From: Dipteris shenzhenensis
Lineage: Eukaryota > Polypodiophyta > Polypodiopsida > Gleicheniales
Direction: 5' to 3' (one strand)
DNA length: 64,000 nucleotides
Assembly: GCA_047967505.1 (NCBI GenBank)
Contig: CM106538.1
The notes under the pieces were generated by a model. The model saw only the letters and a program-made list of their open reading frames with translations. It was not told the DNA's origin and made no database searches. Both the position numbers and the translations under genes were made by a program. Shown piece by piece: positions 10,771 through 21,250 of this stretch; the first letter of the stretch is position 1; each line of letters starts with the position of its first letter.

Positions 10771-12990
10771 GAAATTGGATGCAAAAGTCACGCAAATGCA
10801 TCATGGTTGGGTACATTGAAGAAAGCAAAGCATACAAGTTGTAAGATCCCATCAAGCACAAGGTCATTATCTCCAGAGATGTAGTCTTTGATGAGGTATT
10901 GGAATGGAAAATCTCAAATACATAGGAGATAGACACACCGATTACTCAATCATCTACAATTTGATTGATGAAGAAGAGCAAGAATTGCTAGAAACACCCC
11001 GAGATGAACCACAATAGCTTAGATAGTCTACTAGGGAAAGTAGACCTCCAGCCAGATTGACATATGCTCAGAAAGGCAAAGCAATTCAGGTTGAAACCAC
11101 CAACTATGCTCTTATGACTACCATCATGGATACAAAAAAGCCAGTGCACTTTGAAGATGTAGTTGACAAGCCAAAATGGAAAACTACTATGAATGAAGAA
11201 ATGGATGCTTTGTACAAGAATAATACTTGGGAATTATGCGACCTTCCACCAAGAAAGAAGGCCATAGCAAACAAATGGGTATACAAAGTGAAGTACAATC
11301 CAAATGGAAGCATTCAAAGATACAAAGCCAGATTAGTTGCAAAAGGATTTGCATAGCAATATGGTCAGGATTATAATGAGACTTATGCTCCAGTAGCAAA
11401 GATGGATTCCATATGGTTCTTAATATCACTAGCGACACTCAGAAGATGGAATGTGCACCAGCTCAATGTCAAGAATGCATTTCTCAATGGTTACCTAGAC
11501 AACAAATTCTACATGCAACAACCAGTAGGCTATGTTAAACCAGGAAAGGAGAATAAGGTTTTCCATCTTAAGAAAGGTCTCTATGGCTTGAAGCAAGCAC
11601 CCAAAATTTGGTACAATAGAATCGACAAGTATTTTGCTGATATGGGATACATGAAGTCCAATGTAGATCATACTCTCTACTACAAAGTTCAAGGGGAAGA
11701 CATTACTATTGCACTTTTGTACATAGATGATCTGATTGTGATAGGAAGCAAGGATAGATTCATCAGAAAGCTAAAACAAGACTGATTTGTAGAATTTGAC
11801 ATGAAAGATCTTGGAATTGAGTTTTGGAAAGATCTTCGACTTATGGACTATTGTCTTGGAATTGAGTTTTGGAGAGATTCAGACAACACCTTTATGAGTT
11901 AGCTCAAATATGTCGATAGTCTCCTGAAGAAATTTCATATGGTAGATTGTAAGATTGCAGCCACTCCCATGGAACAGAGTTTGAAACTTACTAAAGATTC
12001 AAAAAAGCCTACAGTCAATGATAGGTACTACAGGCAACTCATCGAATCTCTTATATATTTGACTATCACAAAGAGTCTTGAGATACATAAGAAGTACAAG
12101 ACAGTTTGGGATAGAATACAAAGGAAGTCATCCACGGTCACATGGATACTGTGACAGTGACTATGTCGGAGATCATGAGACCAAGAGATCCACACAACGA
12201 TATGCATTTTTCCTTGGTCAAGGTGCCATATCATGGTTGTCAAACAAATGGCCAACTATTTCTTTGTCTTTGACTGAAGTAGAATATGTTGAGATATCGA
12301 GCTCCACTCATGATATGCCAGGGTGACCGTTGTGCATTTATGTCACTGACTTGTTAGCTGTAGATGCAGTTGGTACACCGCCCATGAATAATAGCTGGAT
12401 GACAGCTATCTTTATGTACTCTAGTTAGTGGCTTAGTTAGTATGCCACCTTAGTTAGCCGAGTTTGGTTTGAGACCCACATATAGGGTTCACCTATTCTT
12501 TTGTACTAAGAGAGAGTTCTTTTGGCTTTCACAACTAAGAATAGGAAAACTATTTTCAGCCTCCACCTTTGTGTGTATTTCCCCATTGTGTATGTGAGAA
12601 AGCCGCAAGTGAGACTCCTTCCTTCTCTCCCACTCTCTTTACAGAATATAGGGCACTCATTACAGGTGCATGTGAGGCTATATGGCTCAAAAGACTATTG
12701 TCAAAAATAGATTACTATGATGAATCAAAGCCAACAACAATATATTGTGATCACCAATTGGCTCAAGCATTGGCCAAGAATCTAGTATATCACTCTAGGA
12801 CAAAGCACATTGATGTCAAAAAGCACTTCATCAGAGAAAGAATGTTACTTGGTGACATCACACTGTAGCATTGTGATAGCAAAGAGAATGTTGCAGACAT
12901 CTTTACCAAACCACTTGGTAAAGAGCTTTTCGAGAAACACCGACAAGCTCTTGGTTTAACACAGAGGAAGGGCATTCCCATTAAAGGGGT
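10771..12990 (+). pseudogene. pol: Co1 pol relic (integrase end, RT, RNase H)
   Basis: Recognisable parts in order: integrase C-terminus (KSRKCIMVGYIEESKAYKL, 10783-10840), RT ([63 protein letters not shown] at about 11720-11750), and RNase H (SLTEVEY before the solo LTR, then TGACEAIWLKRLLSKIDYYD, HSRTKHIDVKKHFIRE and DIFTKPL after it). Typical lesions are TAG after KGFA (11356), TGA after KLKQD, a TAG at about 11900, and a 17-bp duplication of GAATTGAGTTTTGGA near 11815-11870. YIDD replaces YVDD. The protein end IPIKGV matches Co6. Confidence 0.85.
12297..12653 (+). repeat. Solo LTR of the Co2/Co4 family inside Co1, with TSD GAATA
   Basis: A 357-bp copy of the Co4 LTR (TGTTGAGATATCGAGCTCC ... 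CTCTTTACA) sits inside the RNase H relic of Co1. The flanks are an exact 5-bp duplication, GAATA at 12292-12296 and again at 12654-12658, so it arrived by integration. The internal part was then lost, normally by LTR-LTR recombination. Reading across the element joins SLTEVEY to the next RNase H codons in Co1. The LTR is in plus orientation; the Co4 LTR at 40399-40749 is the minus-strand relative. Confidence 0.9.
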
Positions 12991-13071
12991 GTGATGGAAT
13001 GTAAGGCTCAATCCTTCCTCTATTCCCTAGAATCACCATCTTGAGGGAAGGCCTACTTTATGATGTTGACC

Positions 13072-13082
13072 TTGAGGGAAGG
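13072..13082 (+). promoter_or_regulatory. Co1 polypurine tract
   Basis: TTGAGGGAAGG directly precedes the 3' LTR and is identical to the tract before the Co6 3' LTR. It would prime plus-strand DNA synthesis in an active copy. Confidence 0.65.
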
Positions 13083-13318
13083 TTTTGAGAGATCACGCTC
13101 AACATCATGTGATCATATGTGCACAACACTGACCCAATAGAGTACTATAAAGGAAAGGGTTGGATGCCCTAACCCTAACCCTAACCCTAAATGGGTTTGT
13201 ATATATTCTACATTTTCCACTAAATCTAGTGTATAGTTAGTCATTTGTGGTATGCTCTCTAGCTGTGCCCTCTCTCCTCATCTCCACTCTTCTCCTCTCC
13301 CCTCTTCATATTTTGTCA
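13083..13318 (+). repeat. Co1 3' LTR
   Basis: 236 bp aligned to the 257-bp Co6 LTR. The start has decayed from TGTTGAGAG to TTTTGAGAG, while the end TATTTTGTCA is conserved. It contains TATAAAGGAAAGG and, just downstream, several CCCTAACCCTAA units that resemble plant telomere repeat. It is shorter because a segment around the GATCATATGTGCA repeats is missing. Confidence 0.85.
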
Positions 13319-13557
13319 AGTTTGTGGGGTGCTATAGAGTACGATCTTGTATTATCTCTTAGTGAACTATTCTTTCTTTGTATTAATTCCCATTATCAAT
13401 TTAATTTTTTATTTTTAAAAAAGAACATTATGATGAGAAAAAACCTTAACACAAGTTCTAGATGGACCAAAGCACAACTCATATACATTTTTCATGGAAA
13501 GTGATCCATATGTCTAAATTTCACTAAATGCAAATATAAATTTGTTTGAACAATATA
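13319..13557. other. Unassigned AT-rich spacer
   Basis: Follows the Co1 LTR directly. I see no element or motif. Confidence 0.35.
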
Positions 13558-15455
13558 TTATTTCATTGGTAAGAATGTCTTATAAAAATTCCTCTTCCAT
13601 TTTTTTGGCAAAGAAGACATTGACAACAAACCATAATTCCAGAGATAGTAGATCCTTGTCTCCAGGCTTCCAAATGGTTGTAAATATATATTGACTGCAT
13701 GCCCAATTGTGTCTGGTCTATTATAACCAAGTTCTATTGATTTAAGTATAGCTTCCATGCCACTCATCTGCTACTGTAGAGGTCTCATTTCTCTGAAGAT
13801 TCTAATTTGCACTTCTATTAATTGTATTGGTGGGTTGAGTTTTTGATTACTTTCTTGCTCTATTATGGGTACTTCAGTGCTCTTGTTTGACTTCTTTTGT
13901 ACAATGCTATTGGCTCTTGGGATCTTTGACATGCTCCATGTTGTAGCTATTTTTGGCATTGTCTTGGAGTTTTTGGAATGTTCTATGTGTTTGAGTGTCC
14001 AGAGTTTGCTTTTGAGAAGCTTTCACTACTTGTGCTATCTGGCTACATTGTTCAAAGTATTTATAAATTGGATGACTTGGTTATCATAGGTTGTGGTCCT
14101 GGTCCATATCTTATCGATTTGATGACCAGCCTAGCATCATGAAATTGTTTCAATTCCAATAGATAGGTCAAAGTCTTGTCATGAGCTCATCATCTATGGC
14201 AGCACCTATGAATGGATTTGGAAACAAGTAATATCTATACAAAATTTTAAGTAGTATGCACATTCTTGAGATAGGGTCTTAAAGTGTGCTTCCATAGAAC
14301 GATTGTCCCATAAAAAACATGTATGAAATCCTTTACACAATCTTCTTGTCCCAAGTCATGAAGAAACAAAATTTTCTTCTTGCTACATGCTCCAAAATCT
14401 TGGATCCTTGGTAGAACTTTCATCTTCAAATAACATGACCACACTCCAACAATAAAATATTTACAAGTCAAGAGTCCATCATGATCTAGAATAAGTGAAA
14501 GTCATGCTTTTCTTGATCTTCTTAGAGAATTTGCTAAACATGTCATCAATGTCCTCATGTGTATGACCCACCATAAGAAATCCCAGTTGTATAACCTTGA
14601 ATGTCCCTCGTGCCACTAAAAAGCGATAAAAGTGAAAACAAGGAGCGATTTTTATACTCTAATCCACAATTGCCAAGTTGTCATTGTAAGTTCTTAGGAA
14701 ATAATTTGAACTCCATTTGAGCATCCGATGCTATCATATTATCCACACACATGTTTTGATTGATATTATCTTCGTGATGATCCATTGTCTTTTGTGAATT
14801 TAGTGCACGTAGAGGTGCATTGCTTGATCTCAACATACCATCCTTTGCTAGATTGCCCTTCTCATGTCTCTCCAACCTCTCTAAGTTTTGTAAACACATG
14901 GTTAATGATGAAATAGTGAAGTTTGGGTCAAGAGGCCATAGTCTCAAAGCAAAGTGACCATATTTCCCTTCCGCATGACCATGTGTAATAACTCCTATTA
15001 GTGAAACTAAAAATTGAGGGCATTTGTCCATCTCTTTTGATCACACCCTCAATATTGGTATTGCTTTATTTTGTTGATCCATCTTGTCATGTATGATACA
15101 AAAGTTATTTTTGAATTCAATTCCGATGCCAAGTGCCATGCACAATAGTGGTTTCTACTTGTTGCTATAGCATGTGACATCGATGTCACCTCAAGAGTTT
15201 TAAATCACATTTTTGTATACATTTTGTTTCCCCCAGCTATTCTTTGATCTCTAAACAGGTGCTTCACTTGGATAACTCACCCATCTTTAAAATACTTACA
15301 TGCTTGAAATCTGTGGTCCATATTCGATTGAATGTGGACATAGACATATCCTTATACCCCAGTTGTCCCAATGTGCTATTAACTTCGTTGAATATGTCTA
15401 CTTGCTTATACTCATCTCCAACTATCATGTATACTAATTCAATCATAATCCTCAA
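13558..15455 (-). pseudogene. Relic of a VGHTHEDID-signature protein (DUF7869-like)
   Basis: On the minus strand a long, broken protein can be followed. Near 15455-15270 it reads FNRIWTTDFKHVSILKMGEL. At 15031-14860 it reads MDKCPQFLVSLIGVITHG followed by EGKYGHFALRLWPLDPNF and TISSLTMCLQNLERLERHEK. At about 14600-14500, in another frame, it reads GFLMVGHTHEDIDDMFSKFS. The C-terminal part is at 13959-13558. This order (VTGVI-HG, a W-P-D-NFT stretch, then VGHTHEDID) is what I recall of a widespread family of transposon-associated proteins that Pfam names DUF7869, with no proven activity. Several stops and frameshifts make the copy dead. Family naming is from memory and should be verified. Confidence 0.55.
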
Positions 15456-15662
15456 GCATCTCCTGACATTGAATTAGTGTCCCACCACCAGCTCCTCCAT
15501 TCTCAAGGTCCAAAGCATTGTGTTGTGTTATGTCCTCACCTTCATTACATTTTTACTAGTACACTTGACAAAACTACCAACATCATCACAAACTTTGCAT
15601 GCATCATCAGTTGGAAATGGCAAAAGTGCATGACTATTGAGACTTTTCTCTATTGTCTCAAC
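15456..15662. other. Unassigned spacer before the tandem repeat
   Basis: No feature recognised. Confidence 0.3.
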
Positions 15663-16600
15663 AAGATTTGGAAATGTTTTGACCTTATGGCTAAAATCTA
15701 ATGACCCAAATCTATATGGAGAATGAGAAAAAATTTTAAGTGCTGCCTCATAAAAAAGATATGGAAAAGTTTTGACCTTGCGGCCAAATCCTTTTTAGTG
15801 TCTGCATATGTGTAAATCTATGTGTGTGTGTGTGTGTGTGGGAAAGTTTGACCTTATAGACAAATCTTATGAATAAGATGAGGAAAAGCTTTGACCTTGT
15901 GGCAAAATTATCATGGGTCAAAAGTTTTTCTTGTGAGATACTCTTCATGTTGACCTTGTTTCCCTTGAAAGTTTTGGCCAGAAGGTCTAAACTTTCACAC
16001 ATCTGGTTCAAGATGTCATCCCTGAGGGACGGTTTGGAAGGCCTCACAAAGTTTTCTCCTTGTGGCCAAATCTTATTCTAGAGTGGTGCTCTTAACAAGA
16101 TTTGGAAATGTTTTGACCTTGTGGCCAAATATACTAAGCAAAGTCTCAAAGGAGAGTGAGAAAAATTATTAAGTTTTGCCTCATAAATAGGCTACGAATT
16201 TTTTTAAACCTTTTGACCAAATCTTTTCAAGTGTCTACATATGTATGTGTGTGTTTGAGGGAATGTTTTGACCTTATGGCCAAATATTATGAACAAGATG
16301 AGGAAAATCTTGTGAGATGCTCTTCATGATCTTGTTTCCCTTTATAAGATTGGACCACAAGGTCTAAACTTTCACACATCTGGTTCAAGATGTCATCCCC
16401 CATGGATAGTTTGGAAATCCTCACAAAGTTTTTACCTTGTGGCCAAATCTTATTATAGAGTGGTGTTCTCAATAAGATTTGGAAACATTCTAACCTTGTG
16501 GTAAAATCTAATGACCCAATTCTCTATGGAGAATGAGGAAAATTTTCAAATGCTACCTCATTAATAAGTCATGGAAACGTAAATTTGTGGCCAAATGTTC
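15663..16600 (+). repeat. Long-period tandem repeat, two full units and one partial
   Basis: Units begin with AAGATTTGGAAATGTTTTGA at 15663, 16097 and 16474, so the lengths are about 434 bp, 377 bp and a partial third. Shared blocks include TGTGGCCAAAT, GAACAAGATGAGGAAAA (GAATAAGATGAGGAAAA in unit 1), GGTCTAAACTTTCACACATC, TGGTTCAAGATGTCATCCC, and the closing CTTATTNTAGAGTGGTG. The phrase TTTTGACCTTRTGGCCAAAT also recurs inside each unit, so the unit probably arose from a shorter repeat. Unit 3 resembles the start of unit 1 (AAATCTAATGACCCAA) more than unit 2. I see no coding capacity. Confidence 0.85.
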
Positions 16601-17052
16601 TTCTTATATGCTCTTATATGCATTTATTTTTATTAATAGCTATAGCACTGTTTGGGGCTCTAGCCCACTCCACATATCTCTTACTCGGGGTTTATGTTCT
16701 ATTGTCCCTTAGGTAATCTCCACCCATAATCTCCACCCATAATTCGATAATCCATATCAATAGTGGGACCGAGCTTCAGTATTTGCACCAGCATAGTACC
16801 CTCGGATGTATTTGGCTCAATTGGGAGGTCACAATCTATCAATATGACTAGCAGACATCCCATCTTAAGATGGTCCTACTCGGGGCTACCAATACCCTAC
16901 CCACAATTGTATTAAAGTAGTATTAGTGAGCCCCTGACTCTTATGTTATTTCAATATTATGACATAGTGTCCTTTCTATTGGCAAGTTCGATCTCCTCTT
17001 ATTTAGAGGCATTAAACTGTGACCACCCCTCAAAATCCTGCCAGGGGGGGAA
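16601..17052. other. Unassigned, possibly an LTR fragment
   Basis: The block 16650-16990 is GC-richer than its surroundings, with a directly repeated TAATCTCCACCCA (16713-16742). Its style recalls retrotransposon LTRs, but I find no second copy or terminus in the window. Confidence 0.3.
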
Positions 17053-17127
17053 GTGTGTGTGTGTGTGTGTGCATATGTGCATGCATGCATGCATTCATGC
17101 ATGTGTGTGTTCATGCGTGCGTGTGTG

Positions 17128-17194
<67 letters not shown>
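17053..17194 (+). repeat. (GT)n microsatellite
   Basis: A GT run with an interrupted part (GCATGCATGCATTCATGCATG at 17078-17103) followed by about 70 bp of pure GT. It produces Cys/Val frames that are not genes. Confidence 0.97.
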
Positions 17195-17197
<3 letters not shown>

Positions 17198-18182
17198 CAT
17201 ATATATTTAGTTATAAAATGGTAGACATATCAAGCATAGGTATATAGTAGAATACGTGTATTAAGCATCAATGTGGAGAAGCACACACAAGACGTGGAGC
17301 TATGTGGTGCCAAAATCCACATGATATTGAAGGACTAGGAGCTTAGGCCCCATCAATGAAGGGTTTCAGAAGGAGGGATACAGAGAACCTGAAGTAATAT
17401 CAAGTGCCTTGGGAGGGGATCTAGAATTGATTGTGAGTAGTAGGAACTAGAGTCCAGTAGTGACTACAATGGTAGCATGTGCAACTGGAATACTCCAAAT
17501 GGCAGACCAAATAGCATCATGAAGAGAGCCCTAACAAAGAGCCAAGTCTAAGGATGGGGAGATAAATGAGGAGGACTGGAACCACTTAGAATAAATGGAG
17601 GAGAACCAGGTATGGGGATAACATTATCTGGCCACCCCAGCTTCAAGCGCTTCTCATTTCTAGTAGAGAATTGGGCGGGGTAATGGACTGCAAACTTGGA
17701 GCATCGGGAACCACTGGTTTATTAGATAGTATGCACGAGCCAACTTTGTAGTGGTACTCAGAGCACCGTGCCTTTGTGCTAGAAGAGCAGCTCAGACTAG
17801 CCCATACTCCCTTAGAAACTCAGGATGCCGCCTTGACAATAAGTAGGTGGTGGTCTTGTGGTAGCACCTTGGAGTCGAGAGCCATGAAGGCTTGCCTCAT
17901 GGTAGTTGTGTAAATACATCGATTAATATGGAAATTCATGTAAGTTTTATTGTTTGCATGACGATTATTATCCGCTATTTGGCCAATGTTTAAGAAAGAG
18001 TTGCCTTCTTATGTGTTGAACGGCTTATGTTCTTAGTGGCATACTAGCCTCTACACCAGCTACGACCTCCCATAGAGTAAATATGGAGGGAAAAAATTTC
18101 ATCGTGGCATCACGACCTGAGAGGGTTGGGCTATACAGAGCCTCTCCCAGCCTCATCCCTTGGGTGTTAAGTAGTTTTAACT
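17195..18182. other. Unassigned intergenic stretch
   Basis: About 1 kb without a reading frame of note. Nothing is recognised in the other copies in this window. Confidence 0.3.
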
Positions 18183-18533
18183 ATGTTCAGCAAATCTGCG
18201 AATGACACTATCATTGAGTTGGATTCTCATGAACTTAAGGAGAACCTAGATTCCATGAAGCTACTACTCTTACAACTATCCTTTAATGATTGGTGCCGCA
18301 TCCTAGTACTTGGGAAAGGAAATGTTGATAAAGCGCTCTCATTAATCAAGCAACTAGCAGATAATTTGGAGCAACTTATGGAAGAGGACAACAGTGCACT
18401 ACTGGCTTTCGCTGAGAAGACTCCAGATACCGTGCAAAATTTGTTCTTACACTCTAATTTACCACCCCCAATAGGCCCAATATCCCTAGAATGCTTGGGC
18501 TTGAAATGCTTCTCCCTACCAAACCTCATCTAG
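18183..18533 (+). pseudogene. Unassigned ORF, 116 codons
   Basis: The frame encodes an acidic, leucine-rich polypeptide (HELKENLDSMKLLLLQLSFN, NVDKALSLIKQLADNLEQLM) that looks helical, followed by a proline-containing tail. The base composition and the following frame (18559-19023) suggest both are parts of one decayed gene, with a stop and frameshift around 18533-18558. I do not recognise the family, and no promoter or neighbour gives a hint. An intact small gene cannot be excluded. Confidence 0.35.
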
Positions 18534-18558
18534 CATTCCACAACACAACTTTTGTGAC

Positions 18559-19023
18559 ATGGAGGGATTATCTAAAGAGGATAAAAAAGCAATATGCTCT
18601 GGCCAGTTAATGACCAATACAGTCACCCCAAAGAAGATCTCCACAAGGATGTGTACAAATCCCTTCTTCGCCCCGTGGGTACTAGAAGCTGAGTTAAGTG
18701 CATATGATAATAAAACATGGGAACTCCATGATATGAATCTACTAGCCCCCTTTGCACTAGACACATGGCTATTTTTTGCAGATTTGATCAGCCTAGAGAA
18801 GAATATAAAGGATGAGGCTAAAAGAGCAACATACAATTTCCACATTAGCATTGTCCACAATTATCCAGTTGCCTCAATCTTCTTGATGTCTGCATTTGCC
18901 TCAGGGAGATGCACTTCGCCACCAGTAGGAGTGTTGGAAGATGCAAAAGTAGAATTTCAAAAACTGAGAAGAGGACCCCAAAGTACTTTAATGATATATT
19001 CAATGTGGGGCATCCATATGTAA
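18559..19023 (+). pseudogene. Unassigned ORF, 154 codons
   Basis: This follows the previous frame after 25 bp. It contains SKEDKKAICSGQLMTN, NPFFAPWVLEAELSAYDNKT and LDTWLFFADLISLEKNIKDE, a protein-like composition without low complexity. Further weak coding-like stretches follow up to about 19370 (19167-19370). My reading is a decayed transposon or host ORF of at least 350 residues. The family is unknown to me. Confidence 0.35.
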
Positions 19024-19986
19024 AGTGCAGATGTGTGGAAGAGAGCATAGATTATAGGGCATAGCCGCTCTGGTATGACCATGCAATATGGCTCATTGCC
19101 CATAATCTACCTTCCTTTTTTCCAAATCAACCATTAAAAGCAACATTCACCTCTTTCCTCCTATTTATGAAAACAAATGACATGGTTATGTTTTGCAAAT
19201 TCTCTCAATTTCTACTACATGAGGGAGCTAGTCCTTATAGTAGTGAAGAACTTAGAGAAAAATCCACAAGCTCCACTTTTACCACAAACCTCTCCCAGTG
19301 TTGTTTCATATGGGGAATTGATGCTCAGATTACCAGAAGCCTAGCCTTTGAGGGCATATGGCCCAAATAGAAAAGCAAGGTTTGTGGGACAAACGTGCAT
19401 GACGACAAGACACAACCGCAATACCCCTTATCCCCACAAAGAGGCCAATCAGTAGGCAGTAGACTCATAGATCGGCAACCTACCATAGAGTGTTCAGTCC
19501 ATTTGGATAGCTTGGAGTCATACGTATGAACTACAAAAGCTCTGAGAGGTACCAAAATAATCTCTTACATGAGTACGCATGGACATAATTTTCCAGTTTG
19601 ACATTTGCTATATGATGAGAAGGAATAGATACTAATAAGTATGTGTCTATTTACAGAGATTTCTCTCTTTGATGCTGCCTCATGGAAAATTGACATTGAC
19701 ATGTAATTGGGATACTCCTAATACTTTTATTCATGTCATCTTTGAGGCCCTTATGGGGAAAATCCTAGAGTCCTATGACAAGGAAGACTACAACATCACA
19801 ATCCGAGATGTATATCTATAGACCTATTGGGAGAGATCTTCTAGATGAAGATTTCAGTAGCACATGTGCCATTGGATGATAGTAAATGCTACATGAATAT
19901 TTTGACACAGTTAATGACTCCTCCTTATAGGGATATCTGATAAAAAAGACACTATCTAAAGGTCTTTGAGTGGTTTGAGATTTTTG
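19024..19986. other. Unassigned, probably the continuing relic
   Basis: Short plus-strand frames such as TFIHVIFEALMGKILESYDK at about 19720 suggest continuing decayed coding sequence. No motif allows a name. Confidence 0.3.
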
Positions 19987-20720
19987 TTAGAATTTATTGG
20001 CCTCAAGAAAAGTGTGGGTTATGTGCTCTGACCATACATTACATGGATTGCCATAGCCTTGGAGGATAGCCTGGAGGTATACTTGCTCTCCACTTTTGAC
20101 AAAGCCTTCCAAAAGCAGCTTAAGGGTGTGAGGGGCTAGGTACATTTTAAACTCAGCCCTCATTTGTTTAAGCTTTATTATCAGCTCACATTTGGACAAG
20201 TGCAGTGTGGTTGAACCATTCTGGCAATTGGTGGTGGAGTAGGGCCATTCGGTGCCAACAATACCAAGAAGAGGAGTGGCACAAGGTTGGAAAACAAAGG
20301 TAGTGACAAGGTCCTTGAGGATCACATTTAGCAAGTGTAAGATAAAGCCCCGAGTGGCAACAATCTAGTTTGACTAAATTACCTAAGTTACTTCACAGAG
20401 TGCTATCTGGATACTACATGCAAGTATTTATGGCTCTTTATAAAACTAACTATAGTGTTCGCATCTTGTAGCATTGGTTGCATAAATGGAAATTGTCCAA
20501 TATCTTTCAATAATAAGTTGAGAGTATGAGCACCACATTGCACCCATGTCTGAGTGGGATACTTTGCCATGATCATCTCACCCGCGGTCTTATAATTTGA
20601 TACATTATCTGTTACTAACACAGTAAGTTGTAACATTTTCACTGCCACCAACTTTATGAATTTCTCTTCTCTCATATCACGATCATCATCACGTCCATGG
20701 CCATGATCATCCTCCTTCTC
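19987..20720 (-). pseudogene. hAT-type transposase relic
   Basis: The minus-strand frame 20675-20403 reads KMLQLTVLVTDNVSNYKTAG, then YPTQTWVQCGAHTLNLLLKD and ANTIVSFIKSHKYLHVVSR. The order TDN...NY..A....Y....W..C.AH.LNL.L.DI is the diagnostic core of the DUF659/hAT catalytic region. Further weak matches continue in shifted frames (LVKLDCC near 20370), and 20334-19987 may be later parts. Stops follow HVVSR, so it is inactive. The MITE copy at 20721 abuts its upstream side; a possible N-terminal part beyond the MITE (FDTFNARK... at about 21130) is too weak to claim. Confidence 0.65.
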
Positions 20721-20970
20721 GGGGGGTTCACCTTAAAAGTTTAGTGTACCACATGCATTCAAAAGGAGGGGTATCTTAATCCATCTTTTTGGAAAAATTT
20801 CATAGAATTACAATAACAGGAGGGGTTTTTATATTCAAATTTTGAAAAAAAAATCACTTAGCTCATAAGTAAAGAGGTGTGTTTTAATTGTGGGATAAAT
20901 TTTAGTTGAGGGTTCTTTTAATAACCTTTGAATGCATGTGATACATAGGGTTTCTTACTAGTGCACCCCT
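20721..20970. mobile_element. Foldback MITE, copy 1
   Basis: About 250 bp, matched along its length by 63474-63720. It starts GGGGGGTTCACCTTAAAA and ends ...TAGTGCACCCCT, and the two ends are imperfect inverted repeats of about 55-60 bp. The block TGTACCACATGCATTCAAAA pairs with the reverse complement of the CTTTGAATGCATGTGATACA block. The centre holds AACAGGAGGGGTTT. There is no coding capacity. The superfamily is unclear because I cannot define a certain TSD. Confidence 0.7.
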
Positions 20971-21250
20971 CGAGTCCTCCATACACTCCATATTAGTAAA
21001 TATACTATACATCACTTTGGAACGTGGCTTAATAGGTATGATTTGCCACCACCTATTATTATCCACCATTGGTTTGATAGACAACATATTCAAACACAAA
21101 TACAAACATGTTATTTTCCTTGCATTGAAGGTATCAAATATAAATTAGTGAGCATTTTCATATATGTGTATAGTACCTATTCACATTGTTGTGGTAGTAC
21201 TAGTGTGTCCTTCTTGCTTTGCCAAAACTTTGTGGAGTCAATCGTTACAG
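20971..21250. other. Unassigned spacer
   Basis: Between the MITE and Co2. It may hold a decayed minus-strand hAT N-terminus, but the evidence is weak. Confidence 0.3.

Larger units (their letters stand above)
10771..13318 (+). mobile_element. Co1: 5'-truncated copia element with 3' LTR
   Basis: From GAAATTGGATGCAAAAG onward the sequence matches the C-terminal integrase, RT and RNase H of Co6 closely, so both belong to one family. It ends with a PPT and a 3' LTR (13083-13318). The 5' LTR, gag, protease and most of integrase are absent. The reading frame has several stops and a deletion in the RNase H region near 12070 that removes the segment aligned to CYAVSSLAQFM in Co6. A solo LTR of the Co2/Co4 family interrupts it at 12297-12653. 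Confidence 0.9.

Noticed and set aside
13160-13195. Telomere or interstitial telomere tract (CCCTAA repeats)
   Set aside because: Only three to four units, at the same place in all LTRs of the Co1/Co6 family, so it is part of the LTR.
16943-17224. Cys/Val-rich frames of 63-93 codons
   Set aside because: Translations of the GT microsatellite.
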